From contig JARWKL010000012.1 in the NCBI GenBank assembly GCA_029961685.1, forward strand, positions 25,653,227 through 25,717,226: 64,000 nucleotides of DNA, given 5' to 3'. Source of the stretch: Aristolochia californica (Eukaryota > Streptophyta > Magnoliopsida > Piperales > Aristolochiaceae). Made by a program: the position numbers and the translations under genes. This document shows positions 38,835 through 48,729 of the stretch, in pieces. The notes under the pieces are model-generated. The model ran no database searches. It saw nothing but the letters and a program-made list of their open reading frames with translations, and was not told the origin of the DNA. Each line of letters begins with the position of its first letter. The stretch's first letter is position 1.

Positions 38835-39348
38835 TATTAGGAATTACACGCTCTAATTTTAAACTAACGAGATCAATAATAATAAACACAAAATAAGAAA
38901 AAAGCAAGCATCACAAAACACAACAAAATTTATACAGGTTCGCCTCAAAGTGAGACTACGTCATGTCTTCCGCTGATGCAATAATCCACTATGAAGAGGA
39001 AATAGTTTACAAAAGAAATCACACACTTACAGGTGTTTCTCTCTAAGCTCTCGGGTTGCAACTTGATATGCTCCTCGGATTAAGATCATTAAAAACCTAA
39101 TAGCGCCCCCCCCCCCCCCCCCCCCCCAATTTAAAGAAAAAGCTAGGGTAACTGTATTACAAGAGTAAAATTTCCAAATTACCCTTAATGAAACAATAGT
39201 CAATATATCTTGGATCAGATGGGGGATCCGCCCATGCACCCCTAGGAGGGGGGCTTCCTGCACCCCCTTTGAACCCCCACAATGACCTTACTGCGAAAGT
39301 TGATCCACGACCAACTCAGCGTAAGGCGTTAATTTAGCTCCACAACTT
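38835..39348 (-). mobile_element. Solo LTR nested in the Copia element, reverse orientation
   Basis: The 8-bp sequence aacgaaac flanks the segment at 38827-38834 and 39349-39356. Read on the minus strand it starts AAGTTGTGGAGC, carries TATAAATTTTGTTG near 38930, and ends GTGTAATTCCTAATA, as a plant LTR would. Outside it the host RNase H coding resumes at KPISSKVL after the right repeat. The LTR contains a 22-C homopolymer at 39106-39127. Confidence 0.7.
39106..39127. repeat. 22-bp poly(C) tract
   Basis: An uninterrupted C homopolymer inside the solo LTR. Such runs are prone to slippage and sequencing error, so its true length is uncertain. Confidence 0.9.
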
Positions 39349-39740
39349 AACGAAACCAATAAGCTCCAAAGTTCTCTCCACTGTGTGCACCTAGCTAGGA
39401 ATGTACAATGTCTTCTCACCACCAGCTTGAGGGAGAGTATTAGAAGATATTAGTATGCTTGGGTAGCATTGATGTAAATATTGTAGGATATTTTGCCTTT
39501 TATCCTCACCTATTAGGGTGAAGGGTATTTGATGCAATTCTTACTCTTTGACATCTATAAATAGAGGTTAAGGAGGAGAATTAGGTATTAAATCTCACTA
39601 ATACTCACCACAGTCTTCGAGCTCTCTCTCCCTCTCTCCTTCTCACCTTTTCTTCTCTTCTTCTTCTTTCTTCCTTTCTTTTACCTCAAGATACAAACAC
39701 TATAGCCATGGGATCCTGAATTCAACAAAAACATTTTTCA

Positions 39741-41056
39741 CTAATTTTTTACAAGGGCTAGAAACTTCCATGATCTTGTGTGATAACTAATTTTTTGAAT
39801 TTTGATTGTGCTTTAAATACCCAAGTTTTCTCTACCCTAGTTAATCAATAGATTGCATTCATTTTTAAAGATCCCTAGTCCATTCTCAATGCCCAACAAG
39901 TCTTTTAATTTTTAAAATCTAAGAATGAGGTATCTTCAAAAGCGCTAAGTAATTATTGTTCTATATTTTGATACATACTTAGAATATTTTACATTTGAAA
40001 TAAGTTTTCATACATATTTTTACTCAAACTTTGACTGTGAATTGCAAAACTTCTCTTTAGCTAGCTATTCCTAATTTAACTTTGCAAAAAATATTAGTGC
40101 TACAAAAATATTTTTAATTTCACCTAAGAAAAAAATTTAATTAACTGTATTGTATTTAATATCTACCTTTAAAGAGGCTTTTGTGTTTTAAATTGTAAAA
40201 CAAGTAACCTGTGCACAAGTTGTTTAAAAAATCCCTATTAAGTCTAGGTGATTATACCTAAAGTTGTTTGTCATAAGTCCCAATATATTTTGGGTAGATA
40301 TTGTAACTTGAACCTTTGTGATTCTATGTTATAAGTGTTGTTTGACAAATTATAGTGAAATATTTAATTAGAGGGTAAGGGCACTTTTAAATAATGATTT
40401 TGAACCACTAAAAAAACCTTGTGTAGTGGATGTCCCAATTGAGCAAAAACTTTTATTTAACCATAAAACTTAAACAAACTTATTTAACATCCTCCAAAAT
40501 CTAGGTTTGTCCCTGCAAAACTTTCATTATAAGGGCAATCCTTTGGGGTTCATATCAAACAAGGAGAACTTCTCACTGCAACAAAAAGCACGAGGAAGGA
40601 GGTGCTTCCTTGAAAATAAGGGAATTTAGATGAGCTATGGAAGACTTTGCAATAAATCATAATGGACACAAGAAAAGTGTTTGGGCAATCCATTAATTTA
40701 ACACATCATTTTATGTAACATTACTACATAATTAATCTGATTGGAGGTAAGATAGACTCTTGATGGTAATAGTTTTGTCATCATCAATCAATTTGTTGAT
40801 ATCAAACCCTTACGATGCGATCTTTTGGACCATTTAGCCCAAAAAACACTTTGGACTCCATTTGTTAATTACTTGTTGGTTGTAAATGGACCGTTACAGG
40901 GTGGAACCTAGTTTTATTTACATACGGACAAGTGATTGGCAAGGATAAATATACTAGTACATATGTATTTGACTAGTATAAGTTTGTTCCTTCTAATCAT
41001 ATGGAAAATATAAATGAGATTCATTTACAACAACAAATGGGTCTTATTCATTATCT
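39741..41056. other. AT-rich spacer
   Basis: Very AT-rich sequence after the Copia 3' LTR with no coding potential on either strand. I see no repeats with clear ends. Confidence 0.5.
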
Positions 41057-41060
41057 CTAA

Positions 41061-41440
41061 GGCTATGTTTGGAACACAAAAAGTGGAGAAAAAATAAAAG
41101 GAAGAGGAAGATAAAAGAAAAAAAGGTTTATTTTCTCTTGTTTGGATGTCCATGAAAAATGAGAGAACAAATGAAAGTGAAATATATTTTCTCTTGTTTG
41201 GATACAGGCAAAAAATGAAAAATAAAATAAAATTAGTAATATTTTAAAATTTTGATGGTTAAAATTCTTTCAAGTTTCTATTTTTTTCTTATCTCTCTAA
41301 ATTCCATCATTTTGAAGAGAAAATTTATTAACTAAGACTTTCTCTCTTATTTCATTTCTCTTGATGATTGTCTACTGCTAAACAACAGAAAATTACTTTT
41401 TCTCTCGTTTTCATTTATTTTCTATGGGTTCCAAAGTAGC
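41061..41440 (+). mobile_element. Tourist-like MITE, copy 1 of a tandem pair
   Basis: Starts ggctatgtttggaacacaaa and ends gggttccaaagtagcc, an imperfect terminal inverted repeat. cttgtttggat recurs inside. ctaa borders both ends (41057-41060 and 41441-41444), fitting a TAA-type duplication. It is non-coding. Confidence 0.75.
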
Positions 41441-41444
41441 CCTA

Positions 41445-41822
41445 AGGCTGTGTTTGGAACACAAAAAGTGGAGAGAAAATAAAAGGAAGAGAAAGAGAAA
41501 AATAAAATAAAATAAAAGAGGGTTTTTTTCTCTTGTTTGGATACCCATGGAAAATGAGAGAGAGAAAAGAAGAAAAATGTAATTTCTCTTGTTTGGATAC
41601 ACCTGGAAAAAAGAAAAAAAAAATAGTAATATTTTAAAATTTTCTATCAACTTTTTATTTCTTTATTTTTCTCCCCAAATTTCACATTTTTTGAGAAAAA
41701 TTATTAACTAAGTTCTCTCTTATTTTCTTTTATCTCAATGATTCGTTGATGCTAAACAATAGTAAGTAACTTTCTTGCCCCTTGCTTTTCTTTTCTCTTT
41801 ATTTCCATGGGTTCAAACAGGC
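41445..41822 (+). mobile_element. Tourist-like MITE, copy 2 of a tandem pair
   Basis: Starts ggctgtgtttggaacacaaa directly after copy 1 and ends gggttcaaacaggcc. It aligns with copy 1 along its length (aaaagtggagaRaaaataaa, ctcttgtttggatNcccatg, aatattttaaaatttt, ttattaactaag). The two copies share the taa between them. The 79-codon open frame on its minus strand is a by-product of its T-richness. Confidence 0.75.
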
Positions 41823-42218
41823 CAAGTAACCTATTTACAATAAAAATGGGTCTTAGTAATCATTCTCTTGTGATTGATTGGAAACAAAAAAAATCTTAAC
41901 TCTGATTGGCAATGTTTGAGGATAAGATTTTGTCCACGTCATCCCTTTTCACCCAAAACCTTTGATCTTGCCTGGTCCTGGCGCAATTATTGACATGTCC
42001 AATGAACGGAAGAAAACCTAACCCAGTAAGAGGCCTGGGCTTATGCTATTCATAACAGCTGAATGGGCCTTCCGGACATTTTGAATGGTTTGTTCTTTCG
42101 TTTACGCTAAAATGGACGCAGATCAAGCTTATTTTCCTAATGAACTCTCAAGTGTACAATAAGAAAAATAGGAAACAGAAAGCGTCTGGTGAAAGCATTT
42201 ATTTTGAGGGAAAGAGAT

Positions 42219-43957
42219 TCATTTATTAGACGAACAACCACTTGCAGAGAGAATCTTTAGGAGGGCCGCGAAATTATTGGAAGAGCTTCCACCTGCGCTC
42301 ACCGAGCTCCTCGCCATCTCCTTCAACGCCAGTGCTGTCTCCCTCATTTTCTTCCCTTCTTCTCCTGCCAAAACCAGGTTCAGGCTCCGTACTGCCCCTT
42401 CCTTGGTGAACACCCCGCCTTCGGCTGCCACCCCGATCCGCCATACATTCGTCACTGCTCGGGCGTTCAACGTCTGGTCGACGAAGACCGGCCTGCAGAT
42501 CATGGGTACGCCGTCCGCGACACTCTCCAATACTGAGTTCCACCCGCAGTGAGTCACGAAGGCGCCTGTCGCAGGGTGTCCCAGCAGCGCCGTCTGTGGC
42601 GCCCACGGTACCACCAGTCCCCTCTCTTTGGTGCGCATCAAGAACCCTGGCGGGAGGTGAGTGCGTGCGGCGTCCTTCATCGACCAGATGAAGTGGGTGT
42701 CGCTAGCCTCCAGCCCCTCCGCGAGGGCCGCCAGCTCCGAAGGCGGGAGAGACAGGAAAGAACCGAAGGAGATGTAGGCGACGGAGGCCGGCTGATTGAT
42801 GCCGTCGAGCCACGCGAGACAGCCGTATGGGTCAGCCTGGCTAGGAGGTGGTAGCAGGAGGGAGAAGGGACCAATGGTGAGGATTTGCCGATAGATGGTC
42901 CTGACGTGGTCGAGGAAGGCGGACTCCAGACCGTCGAAAGTGTTGAACACGATGGCGGTGGCGCGCGGTGACGTCTCGGCCATCTGCTGCAGCATTCGAG
43001 GGAAGATCCCGTCGATGTTGGTAACTATCCCGTCCATTAGATCTCGCACTCGGAAGGGAGAAAGCGCGGGGACGAAGTCGAGGGTGTCGTCTTGCTTTGC
43101 TTGGACGTCTGGAGGCACGAAAAACACAATATGGTTTGCATAATTTTCAGTACAACAATTAAAACTTAAAATCTACTTCAAGTCCTAAAGCATTAAACAG
43201 CTAATAGAAACTAGGAACTATAAACCAAGTATTTCTGCAGCAAATCTGGTCCCGTAATTTCTTTTCTCTATATATTTTTTTCATTTCATCATGTACCTTT
43301 TTTAACACAGACTTTAATTTTGTTTTTATTGAGAGATTTTTGTAAATGTCCCTTACAGGTCGTTTTTTTCTCAACCACATGTATCCCTGACCCTGATCTT
43401 GTGGAGTTCGCCGCGTCTACGCGGCAAATGAAGCAGGGAATTCATTGTTTCATTTCAAAGATCATAAATGCTTTACCTTCAGGCCGGACTCCGATTACTC
43501 GCCGGATTGACTCCGTGTAAAAATGGGCGAGGAGGGAGAAGGTGGCGGACGTCCAAAGCGATACCCAGGGCACGCCCATCTCTTCCGCCAACTCGCCGGC
43601 CGCTGACATGAACGCGTCCCCAAGCACGCAAGTCACCCTTCCAGAACCACCCGCGACTGCAGCCTCCATCGCCTGCCGGAGGTTTCCTGGCAACGCCTCC
43701 AAGAACAGCTCAATCTCCTCTCGGGGTCGTCCCTCAAATTCGTACCCTTCCGGCACGCCGTCCCAGACTTCGTAGACGTTCACATTCCCCAGAGCCTTGC
43801 ATGCAGCCACAGTCGTCGCGATCGCGGCGTTGGACTTGCCGGTGTTAAAAAAGGAGAAGGTGGCAGTGGGCGCCTCCGCAGCGAGCTTAGCCACCAGGGA
43901 GAGCAGCGGCGCGGCGTGGCTGCCGAAGGGGAAGGTGTAGACTGCTATATGGACCAT
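42219..43957 (-). CDS. UDP-glycosyltransferase, UGT78-like (flavonoid/anthocyanidin 3-O-glycosyltransferase group)
   Basis: Transfers a sugar from a UDP-sugar to a small acceptor, most likely a flavonoid 3-hydroxyl, in the cytosol. Exons 43957-43477 and 43108-42219 join in frame (GT-AG, PE/DVQ) to 1371 bp, 456 aa, the normal family length. H14 (FPFGSHAAPLL) is the expected catalytic base and D114 (VLGDAFMS) its partner. The PSPG box runs about 329-372: WAPQTALLGHPATGAFVTHC, GWNSVLESVADGVPMICRP, ending FVDQ. The last Gln is the residue usually seen with UDP-glucose users. The intron position and the ICRP...GVFTKEGA wording point to UGT78. Both exons are strikingly GC-rich against AT-rich flanks, so the opposite strand carries spurious open frames. 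A broken relative lies at 53.1-53.9 kb on the other strand. Confidence 0.94.
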
Positions 43958-44823
43958 GGCGGGGAGATGATCGACAGATGCAAGGAGGGGAAGATTTAAA
44001 GAAGAGTAAGAGGAGCGGCGGTGGATGTGCTCGGTAGTTGAAGCACGGGTGAGTGTAAGGGGTCAGTGCCACGTGCGACTGACGGTTCAAAGAGAAGATG
44101 TCGACGCAGACGCGACGTCAGATAAGTTTGACTAAAATGAAAAGGCAGATCTAAATTAGTTAATCGATAATTTTAGTTCGGTGGGTCGAAATATACATTT
44201 CATCCGAAGAGAAAGCGATCAATTGGGAATTGGACCGGGCGGTACGTTTATTTAGTGCGGGCTGAAACTCCTCTAGTCGGCACAAGCATTTAGATGCAAT
44301 TAGGTGACACATATCCAATAAGTGATCCCACGACTTTGTGTAGACTCGCATTGAATGCCTCACATGGTAAAAGGGTACTCACTATATTTCTGGTGTAAAG
44401 GCAAGCTTATAATTTTTTCATATATCATAGATCATGGCTAAGTATGTAGGTACCCTTTTCGTGATATAGCAAACCATAATGACTAATTTGAAATTTAAAT
44501 GTATGTAAATATTTATCTATTTCGTGCACCACTAATCAGTGACTATTCAAATCAATTCAAAATACCGCTTTAAGTCAAAAAATACTCTTTTGCCCTCCCT
44601 CGTACATAAAAATTAAAAATATATCAAACTTTTTAAACATAATTAGACAAATACCCAACTTTGAATAGTCAACTGCATACTTATACAATCAAAAGTGACA
44701 CATAGGATTTGGCTGATTATGTGTCACCACATCATTGTAACATATTAGCCATCGTTGAGTGAGTGGAACAACATGTCAAATGTCATGTCATCACAAATGT
44801 AAGATGTCATATCATTAAATTAT
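43958..44823. other. UGT upstream region
   Basis: The first ~150 bases upstream of the UGT start are GC-rich with GA tracts; no convincing TATA is placed at the right distance. Beyond that the sequence is AT-rich and non-coding, up to where the Copia gag begins abruptly with no 5' LTR. Confidence 0.45.
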
Positions 44824-44893
44824 TTGAGAGGGGCTAAAAATAGAGGTGGTAGAACGGGTCAGAATTCTTTTCGTATTGAGCCTCAACTTTGCA

Positions 44894-45057
44894 CTTATTG
44901 TGGTCGTCAGAACCACCTTGTGGCATCATGCTGGAAACTTCATGGCAAGCCTGATTGGGCCACAGCTAACCCAGTCTTATTGTGGTCGTCAGAACCACCT
45001 TGTGGCATCATGCTGGAAACTTCATGGCAAGCCCGATTGGGCCACAGCTAACCCAGT
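44894..45057 (+). repeat. 82-bp tandem duplication in the gag zinc knuckle
   Basis: Two adjacent copies of the same 82 bp (44894-44975 and 44976-45057), nearly identical, each encoding YCGRQNHLVASCWKLHGKPD. 82 is not a multiple of three, so the second knuckle is out of frame with the first. Confidence 0.9.
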
Positions 45058-46511
45058 CTCAGTTAATGTTGAGAAAAATGAAGATAAGGCTGAATCATCA
45101 TCCGGAAATATGACTCTTACGGTTGAGGACTATGCTGCATTTCAGAAAATGAAGTCCTTCATGGAATCATCTATTCCCTCATCATCTACTGTTGCCACTA
45201 CTATTGCCTCAGGTATGCTTTCTTCTTCTTCCTCTTGGATCATCGACTCCGGGGCCTCCGAACATCTATCAGGTAACAAGCACTTGTTGCAGTCCTTATC
45301 TCCTTGATATCCTCATAAATTCGTTACTATTGCTGATGGTACCCAAACCAAGGTCCTTGGCAAAGGTTCATCCTCTCTTACTTCATCTATTCCCCTTCAA
45401 GATGTTTTGTTTGTTCCTCAATTTCCTTTAAGTTTGCTCTCGGTTAGCCAATTGACCAAACAATTAATTGTTTTATCACCTTCTCATCATCTTCTTGTGT
45501 CTTTCAGGATCTCACTACGAAGTGAGTGATTGGTGGCGGTAATGAAAAGGGGGGTTTGTATTACTTCACTCTTCCACCATTAGTTGCATTATCTTCCACT
45601 ACATCTGAGGCCCAATTTTGGCACAATCGACTTGGTCATCCGTCTACCCCTTCACTTCGTTCTTTGGTTCCATCTTTAAAAGGACTTTCTAATATCGGTT
45701 ATGAGGTTTATCAATTAAGTAAACATGTCAGGAGTACATATTCTCCTTGTCTTACAACTACAAGTACTGCTCCATTTGAGCTAATACATTCTGATGTATG
45801 GGGCCATTTATGTGTCTCAAATATTTCCTAAGTTAAATATTTTGTCATTTTTGTTGATGATTTTACTCGAGTGACTTGGTTATATCTATTTAAAGAGCGT
45901 TCCGAAATTCTTCCTTTGTTTAAAAATTTTCATGCTATGGTCTTGACACAATTTGGGAAGAAAATTCAAACCCTTAGATCTGATAATGCTAAGGAATACA
46001 TGTCTCATGACTTCCAATCATTTTGTGAGAGTAATGGGCTTATTCATCAAACATCATGTGCCTATACTCCTCAACAAAATGGTGTTGCTGAAAGGAAGAA
46101 TCGTCATCTTCTTGAAGTTGCTCGGGGCCTCCTCTACTCCATGAAGGTACCCTATTTTTATTGGCCTCATGCTATACTTACTGCATGCTTTCTCATTAAT
46201 AGGTTACCTTCATCAGTCTTTCATCATAAAACTCCTTACTCTGTGTTATTTAATGGTGAAGATTTTTTTTCTCTTCCTTTGAATGTGTTTGGATGTACGT
46301 GTTTTGTTCATGTTACATCTCCACATAAAAATAAACTTGATCCTCGGTCTAAGAAGTGCATTTTTTTGGGATACTCTCACACCTAGAAAGGTTATGTCTG
46401 TTACAATCCTATCCTTCGGAGGATGTTTATCTCTAGGGATGTGACTTTCTTTGAAGACACTCCTTTCTACTCCTCCTATGGACTTGTCCTTCTACTACTC
46501 CTTGTCCGCTT

Positions 46512-48248
46512 GTGCCGTTCAATCTTGAAGTGGATCTATCCCCTTATGCACCGGTCGTTCCTTCACCTGTGGAGTTGTCGGATCCACCCGAGGTAAGTCC
46601 TTCTCCTCCTATGTATGGGCCTAAATTTGATACTCGGCCTATTGCTTTAAGAAAAGAACGTCGCTCCTGTACTACTTCGCATCCTATCTCAAATTTTATG
46701 TCTCACCATCGTTTGTCTTCTGAGTGTTTTCAGTTTATTGCGTCCCTTTCTTCTACTTCCGTTTCGCAGTCGTATCAGGAGGCCCTGAGACATCTAGAAT
46801 GGAAGGCGGCTATGGATGAAGAAATGCACGCCTTATATGAAAACCAAACCTGGTACTTAACATCACTCCCGAAAGGTAAAAGACTGGTTGGTTGTCGATG
46901 GGTTTTTTCGGTGAAACATAATCTGGATGGATCGGTTGCTTGTCTTAAAGCTCGACTGGTTGCTAAGGGCTATACGCAGTGCTATGGGATAGATTATGAG
47001 GAGACCTTCTCTCCTGTTGCAAAATTGAATTCGGTACGCATCATCTTATCTATTGCTGCTAACTCCTCATGGCCCGTCTATCAGTTGGATGTTAAAAATG
47101 TTTTTTTAAATGGTGATATCAGTGAAGAAATTTATCTGGTTCAACCACCTGGTTATGTGGTTGAGGGGGAGTCAGTATGCCGGTTAAAAAAGTCCTTATA
47201 TGGGCTTAAGCAGTCCCCTCGTGCTTGGTTTGATAAATTTAGTCAAACACTTCTACGGTTTGGTTTTCATCGGTGCTCAGTTGATCATTTTGTATATTAT
47301 AAAGATACGATCAAAGAGAAAATATTATTGGTCATATATGTGGATGATATTATCTTAACTGGTGATGATGCTTTGAGCATACAAGAGGTGAAACAGATGA
47401 TATGTCAGGAATTCAAGACTAAAGACATTGGTATGCTTAAATATTTTTTGGGAATAGAAGTTCTTCAATCCAAACATGGGATAATATTGTCTCAAAGTAA
47501 ATATGTCTTGGATCTCCTTAAAGAAACAAGAATGAAGGGTTGTAGACCAGTTGACACACTTATGGATACAAATTTAAAATTATGTGCCACAAATGAAGAA
47601 GATATTGATATTGGCAAATATCAAAGACTCGTGGGAAAACTGATTTATCTCATGGTAACTAGGCCAGACATATCATATGCTGTAAGTGTGGTAAGTCAAT
47701 TCATGCACAAACCACAAATTACCCACTGGCAGGCCTTAGAGAGAATATTACGTTATCTAAAAGGAGCTCCAGGAAGAGGATTGCTGTATAAAAAACATAG
47801 GCACTTCAACATAGAAGGCTTCTCAAGATATTGTACTTTGGTTGGGGGAAACTTGGTTACATGGAAAAGTAAGAAGCAAATTGTGGTTGCAAGATCTAGT
47901 GCCAAAGCAGAATATACAGCTATGGCCCATACTGTTAGTGAACTTTTATGGATTAGGACCCTTCTTACCGAACTAGGTTTTTATAAAAAGGGGTACATGA
48001 ATCTGCATTGTGATAATCAAGGAGTCATTCATATCACTTCAAATCCAGTTTTTCTTGAAAGAACTAAACACATTGAGGTGGGTTGTCATTTTATACGGGA
48101 GAAGTTTCAACCAGGAATAATCTCTCTCAAACATGTGTCATCTCAAGAGCAAGTAGCTAATATTCTCACTAAACCCGTTACATCTAAAATCCTTTCGTTT
48201 ATATGTGGCAAGCTGGGTATTTATGATGTCTTTTCTCCTCCAGCTTGA
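46512..48248 (+). CDS. Copia RT/RNase H open frame with in-frame RNase H deletion
   Basis: A 578-codon frame of the 44.8-kb element. RT motifs are KGKRLVGCRWVFSVKHNLDG, ARLVAKGYTQ, YQLDVKNVFLNGDISEEIYL, KSLYGLKQSPRAWFDKF and the catalytic YVDDIILTGDD. RNase H follows: VTWKSKKQIVVARSSAKAEY, HCDNQGVIHITSNPVFLERT, ending IYDVFSPPA. Between IEGFS and RYCTLVGG about 15-18 residues normally present (the FxDADWAG...RRSTSG segment with the first catalytic Asp) are missing, without a frame change. RT looks intact; RNase H should be inactive. Confidence 0.9.
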   Translation: MPFNLEVDLSPYAPVVPSPVELSDPPEVSPSPPMYGPKFDTRPIALRKERRSCTTSHPISNFMSHHRLSSECFQFIASLSSTSVSQSYQEALRHLEWKAAMDEEMHALYENQTWYLTSLPKGKRLVGCRWVFSVKHNLDGSVACLKARLVAKGYTQCYGIDYEETFSPVAKLNSVRIILSIAANSSWPVYQLDVKNVFLNGDISEEIYLVQPPGYVVEGESVCRLKKSLYGLKQSPRAWFDKFSQTLLRFGFHRCSVDHFVYYKDTIKEKILLVIYVDDIILTGDDALSIQEVKQMICQEFKTKDIGMLKYFLGIEVLQSKHGIILSQSKYVLDLLKETRMKGCRPVDTLMDTNLKLCATNEEDIDIGKYQRLVGKLIYLMVTRPDISYAVSVVSQFMHKPQITHWQALERILRYLKGAPGRGLLYKKHRHFNIEGFSRYCTLVGGNLVTWKSKKQIVVARSSAKAEYTAMAHTVSELLWIRTLLTELGFYKKGYMNLHCDNQGVIHITSNPVFLERTKHIEVGCHFIREKFQPGIISLKHVSSQEQVANILTKPVTSKILSFICGKLGIYDVFSPPA

Positions 48249-48255
48249 GGGGGAG

Positions 48256-48644
48256 TGTTGGAAGATGGGCTCAAGCCCATAAGCTCAAGACAAGAAGCCC
48301 ACACGTCAAAGGAGTGACATATGTGTAAAATATGGTATTTTCCATAAAGATGACATAGAAGTGTAAATATGTGCTCCTTTTATGTCTTTTGTTTTATCAA
48401 GTTGTAGCCCTCAGGGTATTGTAAAATTATAAATAAAGGCATTGGCTAAGAGGTAGGGCATTGAAGCACTCTCCTCTTTTTCCACAAATTCGTCCAGCCC
48501 TCATTTTTCTTTTTGACGCAACCCTCTTATCCCTTAATCCAAACTCTTTTCTTCCACGTTCTGCTTCTTCTCCTCTTTCTCTCTTCTTCTTCTTCTTCTT
48601 TCTTGTTGATCTAAAGTTCCTTTCATTAGATCCTAAATTCTACA
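48256..48644 (+). repeat. 3' LTR of the 44.8-kb Copia element
   Basis: Follows the polypurine tract gagggggag. It starts TGTTGGAAGATGG and ends near ...attctaca. A tataaataaagg promoter-like box lies at about 48429 and a CT-rich R/U5-like stretch at 48540-48605. No matching 5' copy occurs in the window. The end is placed by the TG...CA rule. Confidence 0.7.
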
Positions 48645-48729
48645 ACAAGGATCGGATTTATGTAATCTAGTTACATCATAGTTTAACTAATCCTTCAAAA
48701 AATCAAGTCTCTGGAAAGAAATGTTTCCT

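Larger units (their letters stand above)
36000..39740 (+). mobile_element. Decayed Ty1/Copia retrotransposon with internal deletion and nested insertion
   Basis: The two ends resemble each other (36140-36215 and 39510-39580: ggtgaagggtatNtt, atctataaataNaggttaa) and are taken as diverged LTRs. Inside, integrase begins at about 36570 (FDNAKEYMSGKFQSFCWDNG) and goes on with a frameshift as NGVAERKNKHLLDVARDLLH and SCFLINRLPSSVL. Reverse transcriptase follows with many stops (AWFDKFSQ, VVYVDDIILTG at about 37980). RNase H follows (DDRKSTSGYCTIVGGNLVTW). The 3' end reads MYNVFSPPA, then polypurine ttgagggagag near 39429. gag and protease are deleted. A reversed solo LTR splits the last RNase H codons. 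Nothing is functional. Confidence 0.82.
44824..48644 (+). mobile_element. Ty1/Copia retrotransposon, 5'-truncated, with 3' LTR
   Basis: Order is gag zinc knuckle (CTYCGRQNHLVASCWKLHG), protease (WIIDSGASEHLSG, 45236), integrase (RLGHPST..., TLRSDNAKEYMSHDF, TPQQNGVAERKNRHLLEVAR), RT/RNase H, polypurine tract and 3' LTR. The 5' LTR, primer site and most of gag are absent. Frames are broken in gag (82-bp duplication), after protease (stop at 45306-45308), within integrase (stop at 45829-45831; the zinc-binding Cys is lost at VYQLSKH) and near 46384. It is therefore not autonomous, but pol is much better preserved than in the 36-kb element. Confidence 0.92.

Noticed and set aside
38700..39430. 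Frameshifts in the decayed Copia as programmed recoding sites
   Set aside because: Stops and shifts are scattered across all domains with no common slippery site; ordinary decay explains them.
42274..43775. Several plus- and minus-strand frames overlapping the UGT exons
   Set aside because: High GC at third positions removes stops from the other frames; only the UGT frame has family motifs.
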